NCBI GenBank assembly: GCA_003402735.1
Contig: QQNE01000002.1
Location: 1 to 64,000 of the forward strand
Reading direction: 5' to 3'
Source of the DNA: Verrucomicrobiota bacterium
GTDB taxonomy: Bacteria; Verrucomicrobiota; Verrucomicrobiia; Verrucomicrobiales; DEV007
Length of the DNA stretch: 64,000 bases
Part shown: positions 8,485 to 16,678 of the stretch, in pieces
Position numbering within the stretch: the first letter of the stretch is position 1
Layout: each line of letters starts with the position of its first letter
Notes under the pieces: generated by a model
The model's database searches: none
The model's input: the letters and a program-made list of their open reading frames with translations, nothing else
Told to the model about the DNA's origin: nothing
Translations under genes and position numbers: made by a program

Positions 8485-10097
8485 CTGGAATCGCGGGTTG
8501 GTGCAGTGGAACGCTGACGCAAAGCCTTCATTTCCAGGACGGATGCGTCCCATTTCTTCTCCAAAGCAGCGGCGATCTCCGGGCGCTGCTCCACCAGATT
8601 GGTCGACTCCGCCCGGTCCTTGGAAAGGTCGTAGAGCTCCCACGGCTCGCCACGGGCGGCCACCAGCTTCCAATCCCCGACGCGGATCGCCCGATTGCCC
8701 TCATGAAGCCACCACAACGAATCGCGTTGGATCGGGGCGTCTTGCGCGAAGGCCGGAACCAGGCTGCGCCCCGGAGCGGGTGGAATCGGCTGGCCCTCCC
8801 AAGTGGTCGGTTTGGAGATGTTCGCGACCTCCAGCACCGTCGGCACAAGGTCGATGAGGTGCACCGGGGTGTGGCGGAGTTCTCCCCGGGCGCGGATCCC
8901 GGCCGGCCAATGGACAATGAGCGGCGTGGCGATGCCCCCTTCGTGGACCCAGGTTTTGTGGCGACGGAACGGAGTGTTGGCCGCGCTGGAAAAACCCGGT
9001 CCAAGACAGAGATAACTGGCGGCACTGCCGGGCGCGGCCTTCGGATCATGACCGCCGTGGCGAACCATGATTTCCGCGCTGGCCCCGTTGTCGGAGGCGA
9101 AAAAAATCAGGGTGTTCTCCAACTGCCCGGAGTCCTCGAGAGCCTTGAGCAAGCGCCCGGTCTCACGATCCATCCGGTCCACCATGGCCGCGTGAATGGC
9201 CATTTTGGTGGCTTGGAAACGATGCTGCTCCTCCGTCAGTTCCGCCCAGGGCAGTGGGCGATCCACTTCTCCGGGACCGAGCTTGGCGATCGCCTCTGGA
9301 AACGCGTAGGGCGGCCCGACATTCCGCTCCAGGGCGGACAACGGCGTGGTCACCAAGCCGAGCGCCAGTTGCCTCGCGTGGCGTTCCGAGCGCAGCGCTT
9401 CCCAACCGGCCAGATATCGGTCCCGATAGCGCGCGATGTCTGCGGGCAACGCGTGCAGGGGAAAGTGCGGGGCGATGAAGGCGATGTATTGGAAGAACGG
9501 CTTCCCGGCGTGATTCAGCTGGTGATCCCGGAGGCAATCCAGGGCGTGATCGATCGTGGCCGTGGTCGCGTAGTAACCCGTTTCCTGCGCCGGAACCGTC
9601 ACCGGCACGTCGTCGATCGCGTTCCCTTTGGCGGTGAAAAAACTGCCCTGATTCTGCATGTTAAGGGAGCGATCGAACCCGCCCTCGAGGACTTTGCCGT
9701 CCACGTGCCACTTGCCGCTGTGATACGCCCGGTATCCGTGAGGCTTGAGAAAATCGGGAAGCAACCTGGCCCAGGCCGGGCGTCGATTCTGGTTCCCGCC
9801 ACCGCCGCCCTTGCTCTCCGGAAAGGCATCGCGATTGACCGACTGGGCGTAGTAGCCGGTCAACAGCGCGGCCCGGCTCGGCCAACACCGGGCGGTGTTG
9901 TAAGATTGACTGAATCGCAGGCCTCCCGCCGCCAGCCGGTCGAGATTGGGCGTTGCAATCTCCCCACCGTAACAGCCCAGGTCCGAGTAGCCCAGATCAT
10001 CGGCGAGGATGATGAGAATGTTGGGCCGGATCGCGCTCCACCCGGACCCAGTCAAAAAAGGGGCGAGAAGAAACAGACAGATCGTCCGGAAGGCCAT
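8481..10097 (-). CDS. secreted type I sulfatase, arylsulfatase-like
   Basis: A 538-residue exported sulfatase. The signal peptide is residues 1-21 (MAFRTICLFLLAPFLTG..). RPNILIILADDLGYSDLGCYGGE carries the Asp pair of the metal site, and CWPSRAALLTG at residue 71 carries the Cys that becomes formylglycine. FFASDNGAS is the second metal motif and the tail RVGDWKLVAARGEPWELYDL is the usual C-terminal subdomain. It is the first gene of a two-sulfatase operon: its stop overlaps the ATG of the next sulfatase by 4 bp. The two enzymes share little outside the motifs, so they probably act on different sulfate positions of one polymer (inference). A hairpin-forming repeat lies just upstream of the start. 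Confidence 0.93.
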   Translation of the reverse strand: MAFRTICLFLLAPFLTGSGWSAIRPNILIILADDLGYSDLGCYGGEIATPNLDRLAAGGLRFSQSYNTARCWPSRAALLTGYYAQSVNRDAFPESKGGGGGNQNRRPAWARLLPDFLKPHGYRAYHSGKWHVDGKVLEGGFDRSLNMQNQGSFFTAKGNAIDDVPVTVPAQETGYYATTATIDHALDCLRDHQLNHAGKPFFQYIAFIAPHFPLHALPADIARYRDRYLAGWEALRSERHARQLALGLVTTPLSALERNVGPPYAFPEAIAKLGPGEVDRPLPWAELTEEQHRFQATKMAIHAAMVDRMDRETGRLLKALEDSGQLENTLIFFASDNGASAEIMVRHGGHDPKAAPGSAASYLCLGPGFSSAANTPFRRHKTWVHEGGIATPLIVHWPAGIRARGELRHTPVHLIDLVPTVLEVANISKPTTWEGQPIPPAPGRSLVPAFAQDAPIQRDSLWWLHEGNRAIRVGDWKLVAARGEPWELYDLSKDRAESTNLVEQRPEIAAALEKKWDASVLEMKALRQRSTAPTRDSR

Positions 10098-10104
10098 CGG
10101 TCCT

Positions 10105-10124
10105 CATCGCTAAACCAAGCGATG
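10105..10124. promoter_or_regulatory. inverted repeat upstream of the sulfatase operon
   Basis: CATCGCT-AAACCA-AGCGATG has perfect 7-bp arms and lies 7 bp upstream of the sulfatase ATG at 10097 (minus strand). It would form a stem-loop at the ribosome binding region or serve as an operator. No known regulator motif recognised. Confidence 0.35.
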
Positions 10125-10232
10125 GGCGCAGGCCAGACAGAAAGTGCCGGTCCACGAAAATAAGGATTGTTCCAACCCCTCAAAACGGCTAGACACGGGG
10201 AGGTCGAACCCCGACTCCACCCCCGGCCGCCC

Positions 10233-12218
10233 ATGCATTCATCAACCCGAACGGCTCTCCTGATGCCCTTCGCGATCGGTATTCTGATCGCCACCAGCCA
10301 CGCCCAAACCAACCGGAGGGGCGAGAACTTTCCTGCGGTGAACTTGCCGCGGAAGGCCCAGGGCGCCGCGATTCCCCTCGCCTTGGGTGCCAACCTGCCC
10401 CGAGTGGCGGCTTGGTATGAGCGGTCGGAAGCGGAACTTCGCGCCCTCTGCAACCGGGACCGCTCGCTTCAGGCGGATCGCCAGGGACGACTGCACTATG
10501 TTTGCGCGGGCCTGGGCGTCCAAGCCGGCGGAGCCGTCAACGCTTCCACCGCCTCCGGCACCACGATTGCCCAGGGACCCTTCCCGGCGGCAGACACCTT
10601 CTTCCTCCACAGCAAGGCCGGAGCTTCCAAGGTCATCTACCTGGACTTCAACGGGCATGTGACCAGCGGCACCTCCTGGAACTCCAGTTTCACCGGCGGC
10701 GCCAACATCGTCACGCCCGCCTACTCGACGGATGCCGACCCCTCCACCTTCTCCACCACCGAGTTGGACAACATTCAGTCCATCTGGCAACGCGTCGCCG
10801 AAGACTATGCGCCGTTTGATGTGGATGTGACCACGCAAGATCCCGGGCTCGAGGCGCTGCGCAAGACGACGACTTCGGACACCGCTTTCGGGGTGCGGGT
10901 CTGCATCGGCGGCAGCAGCTACGACTGGTATGGGGCTGGGGCCGGCGGCGTGGCTTATCTCGGCTCGTTCAGCTGGAATTCGGACACCCCTTGCTTCGTC
11001 TTCACCGCCCAACTCGGCAACGGCAACGCGAAATACACGGCCGAGGCCACCAGCCACGAGGCGGGTCACACCTTCAATCTGAGCCACGACGGACAGACCA
11101 CCGGGGTGGAATACTACGAGGGTCATGCCAACTGGGCTCCCATCATGGGCGTCGGCTATTACAAAGACGTGGTTCAATGGAGCCGGGGCGAATACGCATC
11201 CGCCAACAACACCCAGGACGATACCCTCCTGATCTCCAACATCACCGGATATCGCATCGATGCCCATGGCGATTCCATCGTCAACGCCACGCCGCTCAGC
11301 GGGACCAGCCTGAGCGCTTCCGGCATCATTGAACGCCGCACGGATGCCGATCTTTTCGGTTTCAGCACCGGTGCCGGTCCCATTTCGTTCTCCGCCGTTC
11401 CGGCCGCCCCCTCCCCAAACCTCGACATCCTTCTCGGACTCTACGACGGGGTGGGCAATCTCGTCACTTCCTCCTCTCCAACCACCCTCGGGGCCACCCT
11501 CTCCACCACGGTTTCCCAAGGCACCTACTACCTCGCCGTGGAAGGCACCGGAACCGGAGACCCGGTCACCGCTTACAATGATTACGGAAGTCTGGGGCAA
11601 TTCTCCCTCACTGGAAGCCTGATCCCGTTGAACGGACAGGCACCGGTCGCCGTGGCCGATGCCTCTGCGCCGCTCACCGGCCTGACACCTCTGGCGGTGA
11701 ATTTCTCAAGCGTCGGCAGCAGCGATGCCGATGGAACCATCGTGTCCTACAGTTGGGATTTCGGCAATGGTGCAACCTCCACGTTGCCCAACCCGGCTTA
11801 CACCTACACCGCGCCCGGCACCTACGTGGCCTCCTTGGTTGTCAAAGACGATAGCGGTCTCTCTTCCGCCGCCGATACGGTGACCGTGGTCGTCCAGAAC
11901 AACACCGTGGTCTACGTGTCAAACATCACGATGTCCCTCACCAATTCCAAACAGGGTTATCAAGCCACCGCGACGGTCACGGTCCGGGATCAAACCGGTG
12001 CGACGAAGTCGGGGGCGACCGTTACCGGCACTTGGTCCGGAGCAGTCAGCGGCACGGTGTCCAAGAGCACCGATCGCCAGGGCAACGCTTCCCTCACCTC
12101 CCCACGGACCCGGAACACCGGCAGATTCACCTTTACGGTCACCGGCATCACCCTGAGCGGGTTCACCTACGCACCGACGCGCAACACGGAGACTTCTGAC
12201 TCCATCTCGACTCCGTGA
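10233..12218 (+). CDS. secreted metzincin-like metalloprotease with PPC, PKD and Ig-like domains
   Basis: Predicted extracellular zinc protease. From the ATG at 10233 there is a signal peptide (TALLMPFAIGILIATSHAQ). The catalytic part has YLDFNGH, then HEAGHTFNLSHDG near residue 275, which is the HExxHxxNxxHD metzincin zinc signature, and a plausible Met-turn in WAPIMGVGYY. A bacterial pre-peptidase C-terminal domain follows (DADLFGFSTGAGPISF ... GTYYLAVEG), then a PKD domain (YSWDFGNGATSTLPNPAYTY .. GTYVASLVV) near residues 480-560, and a last Ig-like domain with TVRDQTGATKSGATVTG. The start chosen gives a clean signal peptide; the longer track start at 10167 does not. Divergent from the sulfatases, so it may be part of the same secreted degradation programme. 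Confidence 0.88.
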   Translation: MHSSTRTALLMPFAIGILIATSHAQTNRRGENFPAVNLPRKAQGAAIPLALGANLPRVAAWYERSEAELRALCNRDRSLQADRQGRLHYVCAGLGVQAGGAVNASTASGTTIAQGPFPAADTFFLHSKAGASKVIYLDFNGHVTSGTSWNSSFTGGANIVTPAYSTDADPSTFSTTELDNIQSIWQRVAEDYAPFDVDVTTQDPGLEALRKTTTSDTAFGVRVCIGGSSYDWYGAGAGGVAYLGSFSWNSDTPCFVFTAQLGNGNAKYTAEATSHEAGHTFNLSHDGQTTGVEYYEGHANWAPIMGVGYYKDVVQWSRGEYASANNTQDDTLLISNITGYRIDAHGDSIVNATPLSGTSLSASGIIERRTDADLFGFSTGAGPISFSAVPAAPSPNLDILLGLYDGVGNLVTSSSPTTLGATLSTTVSQGTYYLAVEGTGTGDPVTAYNDYGSLGQFSLTGSLIPLNGQAPVAVADASAPLTGLTPLAVNFSSVGSSDADGTIVSYSWDFGNGATSTLPNPAYTYTAPGTYVASLVVKDDSGLSSAADTVTVVVQNNTVVYVSNITMSLTNSKQGYQATATVTVRDQTGATKSGATVTGTWSGAVSGTVSKSTDRQGNASLTSPRTRNTGRFTFTVTGITLSGFTYAPTRNTETSDSISTP

Positions 12219-12232
12219 GCGGTCCTCAGCGG

Positions 12233-12260
12233 GCGGGGATTGCGCAATTTGCAACCCCGC
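12233..12260. terminator. stem-loop after the metalloprotease gene
   Basis: GCGGGG-A-TTGC and GCAA-CCCCGC form a 10-bp stem with one bulged A and a 7-base loop, 14 bp after the stop codon. The U-tract expected of an intrinsic terminator is missing (TCCTGCATTT follows), so it may be a transcript-end stabiliser or a weak terminator. Confidence 0.4.
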
Positions 12261-12381
12261 TCCTGCATTTCGCTCGATTGAAGCCTGCGGATTGGCGCTC
12301 TTGCCAGGAGAAGCTTGCATGGCACGGTGAATGCTTGGTAGTGATGTTGGGGGGAATTCATCGACAACCAACCTCCATCTT

Positions 12382-12774
12382 ATGCATGCAAAACTACCAA
12401 TCGGTCTGCTGATCGGCCTGCTTCTGGTCGCCAGACCCGGCCTCTCATCAGCCGCGAAACCCGACGATTGCCACGGTCGATATCACTATCGAGGCTACGC
12501 GCCCATCGGCTACTATGGCGGATACTACCCTGGCCGATATTATGGCTACCAAACCAGGGTCTACAGCAGTCCGTTCTTCTACCGATCTGGTTTTGGTTGG
12601 AACTCCCCGCGCTTCGACTGGTATCAAAGCTCAAGACCTGTCTTCGCCACCCGTTACGTGGTGTGGAAAACACCGCCCCGGTATTCCCGTCGGACCTACC
12701 ACCAAGTCACTTACAAATCCGCAGGTTCCTGGAAAAAAGGGAACTATCGCTACCATCATCGTTCCTATCGATGA
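12382..12774 (+). CDS. small secreted Tyr/Gly/Arg-rich protein
   Basis: From ATG 12382 the 130-residue product has a signal peptide (HAKLPIGLLIGLLLVARPGLSSAA) and a mature part dominated by Tyr, Gly, Arg, His and Ser, for example GYYGGYYPGRYYGY and GNYRYHHRSYR. No catalytic motif or known domain is seen. Low-complexity aromatic and basic exported proteins of this kind are usually surface or matrix components, but that is only a suggestion. The track start at 12331 would bury the signal peptide behind 17 polar residues, so it is not used. The gene ends at a strong terminator shared with the convergent coiled-coil gene. Confidence 0.7.
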   Translation: MHAKLPIGLLIGLLLVARPGLSSAAKPDDCHGRYHYRGYAPIGYYGGYYPGRYYGYQTRVYSSPFFYRSGFGWNSPRFDWYQSSRPVFATRYVVWKTPPRYSRRTYHQVTYKSAGSWKKGNYRYHHRSYR

Positions 12775-12800
12775 ATCAGCGGTGACGCCAAAAAGAGTTC

Positions 12801-12838
12801 ACCCGCGCCCTTCTCCCAGGAGCGGCGCGGGTCCTTTT
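12801..12838. terminator. bidirectional intrinsic terminator
   Basis: ACCCGCGCC (12801-12809) and GGCGCGGGT (12824-12832) are perfect 9-bp arms. On the plus strand the stem is followed by CCTTTTC; on the minus strand it is followed by GAACTCTTTTT. It sits between two convergent genes and can end transcription from both. Confidence 0.75.
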
Positions 12839-15159
12839 CAGCTCCGGCTCAGGCTCATCGACTTCTTCTCCAGGCGGGTGATCCGTTCGTGCAGATCCCG
12901 TTCCCGGTCCTCAAAGTGGCGAAGCCTCTCGGCGGCCCGTTCTTTCAGGGCCACAACCCGCTCGCAATCGGCCATCGCTTCGCCAAGATCCCGCTTTTGC
13001 GCCAACAGGAAATCCAGCTTGGCAGAGGTTTCATTGACCAGGCACAGCTTGGTGGCCAGATCATCCTCCGCTTTGACCCGGGCGGATTGAAGTTCATCCA
13101 TCCGGGACTGGAATGAGGCTTCCAGCTCCCGATAGCGTTCCTCCAGCCCACCGAGAAACTCCCGATATTGGGACACGCCGGCCTCCAAATCCGACAGTTC
13201 CCGGTGGCGCTCGGCGATCTCCTCTTGCAACCCGTCACGGACCGATTCAAGGGCGGCCAGTTCCACCCGACGCTCTCCCTCGAACGCCTCGCCCCGGGCT
13301 TCTTCGAAGGCGATCCGATCCCCGATGACCTCGAGCGCGGTGTTGGCTTCTGAAACCTTCCCCAACAATTTCTCAAGTTGCGACCGATGCGTTTGGATCA
13401 CCTCCTCGTGCCCGGTCTTCAAATCGTTCAACCGGCCCTCGGCCTCCTTGAGCTCCCGTTGTCGCGTCGCCGCCATGGACTGCAGAGACCCAAAGCGACT
13501 CTGCAACGCTGCCAGGGAATCCCGTTGCGCAGCCAACTCCTCCTCGCGAATGGCGCACTGCTTGCCGAGCCGTTCCCGTTCCCCGGCGGCTTCCTCGATT
13601 TCTTCCGTCAGCTTTTCCCGACGGGCTTGCATCGCCTCGAGTTCAACGGCATGTCGGCTCAGCTTCGTCTCACGTTCCGCCACCGCAGACTCCAACTCCT
13701 CAAGCCGTTGCCGCTCTCCGGCCGCCTTTTCCCTGGCTTGGCGCTCCTGCTTCTCGTGGCGGTCGGTTTCCGCCTGCAAGGCCGTCAGGCTCTCCCGGCT
13801 CCGCGCCAGGCTGAGATCGAGCGCTTCCACTTCGTCCTGGCCCATCCGGCGCATCTCGTCCAATTCTTCCACGGCTCCGCGCAAGGCCGCCAGGTCCGCC
13901 ACGGTCCGCTCCCGTTCCCGCACGACTCCCTCCAACGCCGCCAACTTCTCACTCTCCACCTTGACCCTGGCCGAGAGATCCCCCAACTCGGCCCGGGCCT
14001 GCTCGACGCCCGACTGGGCCTCGCCGTGTTCCTTGACGAACCGGGAAACCTGGCCAGTCAGCTCTTCCAGTTTCCTGGTTTCGATCAAACACTTCGCCTC
14101 CACTTCCTGCGCGGCCGCGCAAAGACGGTCCCCCTGGTCGCGATAGGCATTCCGTCGCGACTCCGCTTCGTTCTTCTCCTGTTGCAGGGTCGCAACCACA
14201 CTCCGCAACTCGTTCACCTCCCGGGTCAGGTCTTCGAATCCGGAGCGCTCTGCCCCCAAGGTTTCCCGCAGCTGATCCAGCTGGGATCGGACCGCTTCCG
14301 TCTCGACGGCTTCTGCTTCCCGACAGCTGCTCAGGCTTTGCAATTCCCCGCGCAGTTCTGCCAACGCCACGCGTTCGCTCTCCAATTGCGACACCACCCC
14401 GTCCCGCTCGCGCCGACAAGTGGCCAGCTTTTCCAACTCCATCGGAATGACTGCCTCATAACCATCAACGTCATTTTGCAGCCGCCGCATCCACCCCTGC
14501 AATTTGTCGACCGACTCCCGCAATGTCTGCTCCTCCTCCTTCAATCGCGCCAGCTTTCGGGCCCGCTCCCCAAAGCTGCGCTCCGCGTCCTCCAACTCCG
14601 CGATTCGTTCCTGAAGTCCCACCCGGATTCCTTCGAGCCGCCCGATTTCCGCCTTGGACGAGTTCATTCTCCGGGCCACATCCCTGGCCGAGGAAACCTC
14701 CAGGCGCAACTGCTTCAACTCACGCGACTTCTCGGAGATCGCGGAATCGAGCGCCGTCAACCGACGGACGGGGTTCATCCCAAGAAGAGTCATCCCAAGC
14801 CAAGCGGGCGCCTCTCCGGCCGAAGCCCTGACTTGATTCAATTCCGCACGGGTCTCTTCCAACTCCCGGCGCAAGCTGGCCATTTCCACCGCTGCATCCG
14901 GCGGCGTGCGCGGCCCATCCAACACGCCGGTCGGTCCGTCCGCGACCAACTCCAAGACGCCGTCGATCTCGCCGAAATGCAGCGGATCCTCACCAGAACC
15001 CGCTCCTCCCGCGGCCCGATCCCTCATCACTGACCCACCGTTTCTGCCCGCCGGATCGATCGGGCCGGAACGACCGGAGAGGATCGGAGCATCCGAAAGA
15101 GATGCCAATTCGGCTGGGGCATCATCCGCATCAGGTTCTGGGAGGGCTTTGTGAAACAT
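12838..15159 (-). CDS. long coiled-coil protein (SMC-like rod, no ATPase head)
   Basis: A 773-residue protein. After a disordered acidic N terminus (~100 residues) it is almost one continuous coiled coil from about residue 95 to the end, with heptads rich in Glu, Arg, Leu and Ala (ELEETRAELNQVRASAGE, LEELESAVAERETKLSRHA). No Walker A, no membrane segment and no signal peptide are visible, so it is a cytoplasmic structural or scaffold-type protein rather than an SMC ATPase. A short break around APAWLGMTLLGMNPVRRL interrupts the coil. Similarity searches with such sequences give many false hits, so no name is offered. Start ATG 15159 is preceded by an unusually AT-rich promoter region. Confidence 0.8.
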   Translation of the reverse strand: MFHKALPEPDADDAPAELASLSDAPILSGRSGPIDPAGRNGGSVMRDRAAGGAGSGEDPLHFGEIDGVLELVADGPTGVLDGPRTPPDAAVEMASLRRELEETRAELNQVRASAGEAPAWLGMTLLGMNPVRRLTALDSAISEKSRELKQLRLEVSSARDVARRMNSSKAEIGRLEGIRVGLQERIAELEDAERSFGERARKLARLKEEEQTLRESVDKLQGWMRRLQNDVDGYEAVIPMELEKLATCRRERDGVVSQLESERVALAELRGELQSLSSCREAEAVETEAVRSQLDQLRETLGAERSGFEDLTREVNELRSVVATLQQEKNEAESRRNAYRDQGDRLCAAAQEVEAKCLIETRKLEELTGQVSRFVKEHGEAQSGVEQARAELGDLSARVKVESEKLAALEGVVRERERTVADLAALRGAVEELDEMRRMGQDEVEALDLSLARSRESLTALQAETDRHEKQERQAREKAAGERQRLEELESAVAERETKLSRHAVELEAMQARREKLTEEIEEAAGERERLGKQCAIREEELAAQRDSLAALQSRFGSLQSMAATRQRELKEAEGRLNDLKTGHEEVIQTHRSQLEKLLGKVSEANTALEVIGDRIAFEEARGEAFEGERRVELAALESVRDGLQEEIAERHRELSDLEAGVSQYREFLGGLEERYRELEASFQSRMDELQSARVKAEDDLATKLCLVNETSAKLDFLLAQKRDLGEAMADCERVVALKERAAERLRHFEDRERDLHERITRLEKKSMSLSRS

Positions 15160-15300
15160 AATCGTAACATCAATTTTTATTGATATTAATGCTTAATTAC
15201 TACAACCACCCTGCCCGTCAACTGAAAATTATAGTAAAGAGAGAAAATAGAAATTCTATGACTAGCGAAGTGCGCGATCGAAACGCTCACCGTGTCATCC
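15160..15300 (-). promoter_or_regulatory. AT-rich promoter region of the coiled-coil gene
   Basis: This intergenic stretch is far more AT-rich than its surroundings. Read on the minus strand it holds a perfect TATAAT hexamer (15233-15228) but no good TTGACA 17 bp upstream, and a TTGACG further downstream. Next to the start codon, ATCAAT-TTTT-ATTGAT (15169-15184) is a perfect inverted repeat that could be an operator. The transcription start cannot be fixed by eye. Confidence 0.45.
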
Positions 15301-15360
15301 CTGACCTTCCTCCCACGGGCCAGTGAAATCCGACCCTCCCTGACATCCCCCCAACGACTC

Positions 15361-16581
15361 TCAGCTGTCCAAACCGCTCCGGGACTGGCGCGCCAGGTTC
15401 AGACTCTGACGGACCGCCGACCCCACGAACGCCGCTTCCACCCAATCCGGGATCCGATCCCCAATGAGCCGCCGGGTCGCCCAGGCAGGGCGCCAATCGA
15501 TGGCGACCTTGCGATCTCGCACACTGCGCGCGAGCGTTTCCCCGTCGATCGCATGTTTCGCGGGATGCGCGTAGTAAGCGGAGAGATCTTCGCTCCCGGT
15601 CCGCGCCTCCCGTTCCCAACGGGACATCAGTTCGGCAAGGACCCTCACGTCATGCAAACCCTTGCGGAGCCCCAAGGGCCCGGAAGGCGCGGTGGCGCCG
15701 CAGGCATCCCCGGCCGACACGATCCCGCTCTCCTCCGGATTTTCCGGTTGGCTGAGGTCCGCCACGGTCTCCTCAATCGGAGACATCATCCGGAACGGAC
15801 CGGCATACGGAATCAATCCTTCCACGGTCCGGGCCACGACCGAAAGGGCATCGCCCTCGAGGAGCTCGCGCCGCCGCTTGTCCCCGGAAGACCAGTAGGT
15901 CAGAAAATTCGCCCGGACCCGACCCTCACCCAAATCGAACAATTTCAGTGCGTGATAGCCATGAGCCGAATGGGTGGTCTGAAATACGAGCGCCGGGTGA
16001 GTCATGCGATCCGTGTCCTCGAATTCCAGGTCCCAGGAGAAGGTGCGAGAATACTCCGGGCAAATGGTCCGCACCGGGCCTTCCGTCAGGGGGTCCACCC
16101 CACCTGCTTGAACAGCGCCGTTGGCCAGAACCACGATCCATCCGCAAACCACCTGCCCGGACTCCAGGCGAACGCTCTTGATACGGCCCTGGACTGAGAC
16201 CTGCACCGCGCGTTCCCAAATCACGGTGGCCACCTTGACCAGACGCGGCCGCAAAGATTCAACCAGCCGATCATAGGAAACCACGTAGGGCCCCTCACTG
16301 GTCCCCTTGACCAAATGGCCGTTTCGGAAATGCGCCACGGAATCCAGCGGCATCAACACGGGCCGAAGAACTTCCAAGAGACCCAACTCCCGGAACAAAC
16401 TCAACACCGGATGCGACAGGGCGTCCAATCGCAAGGACTCGGGCACGCTCTGGTTCTGCTCACAGACACAGACACGATATCCCTCAGCCGCCAATTTCCA
16501 GGCCAGCGCCGTGCCCACCGCGCCGGCGCCGACGACCACGACGTCATAAAGCTGGCCCTGAGAAATGCTTGACCGATCCAT
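15361..16581 (-). CDS. FAD-dependent monooxygenase (PHBH/UbiH type)
   Basis: Flavoprotein of the p-hydroxybenzoate-hydroxylase fold. VVVGAGAVGTALAWKL at residues ~14-30 is the GxGxxG dinucleotide-binding site, and SAGDACGATAPSGPLGLRKG is the second FAD contact (GD motif) about 285 residues later. The middle has the substrate domain pattern (SYDRLVESLRPRL ... VVLANGA). Members hydroxylate or epoxidise aromatic or isoprenoid substrates, and some reduce prenyl chains; the substrate is not readable here. The track start is TTG at 16596; ATG 16581 (MDRSSISQG) is preferred. Its neighbours give no pathway clue. Confidence 0.82.
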   Translation of the reverse strand: MDRSSISQGQLYDVVVVGAGAVGTALAWKLAAEGYRVCVCEQNQSVPESLRLDALSHPVLSLFRELGLLEVLRPVLMPLDSVAHFRNGHLVKGTSEGPYVVSYDRLVESLRPRLVKVATVIWERAVQVSVQGRIKSVRLESGQVVCGWIVVLANGAVQAGGVDPLTEGPVRTICPEYSRTFSWDLEFEDTDRMTHPALVFQTTHSAHGYHALKLFDLGEGRVRANFLTYWSSGDKRRRELLEGDALSVVARTVEGLIPYAGPFRMMSPIEETVADLSQPENPEESGIVSAGDACGATAPSGPLGLRKGLHDVRVLAELMSRWEREARTGSEDLSAYYAHPAKHAIDGETLARSVRDRKVAIDWRPAWATRRLIGDRIPDWVEAAFVGSAVRQSLNLARQSRSGLDS

Positions 16582-16678
16582 AATGTAAACAAACAATAAT
16601 CAAAAGCCCGCCAGAGGCAATGCTTTTTGAGGTGTCTGTCAGGGCCACCTCACCGGGCGCTTGGTCCCGGCCTCCGCC

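Noticed and set aside
13378-15033. 551-residue plus-strand frame opposite the coiled-coil gene
   Set aside because: Heptad codons give long open antisense frames; the Pro/Leu/Gln/Arg composition is an artefact.
16635-16670. Hairpins after the helicase gene as an intrinsic terminator
   Set aside because: Two short stems are present, but in the direction of transcription they are followed by A-rich, not T-rich, sequence.
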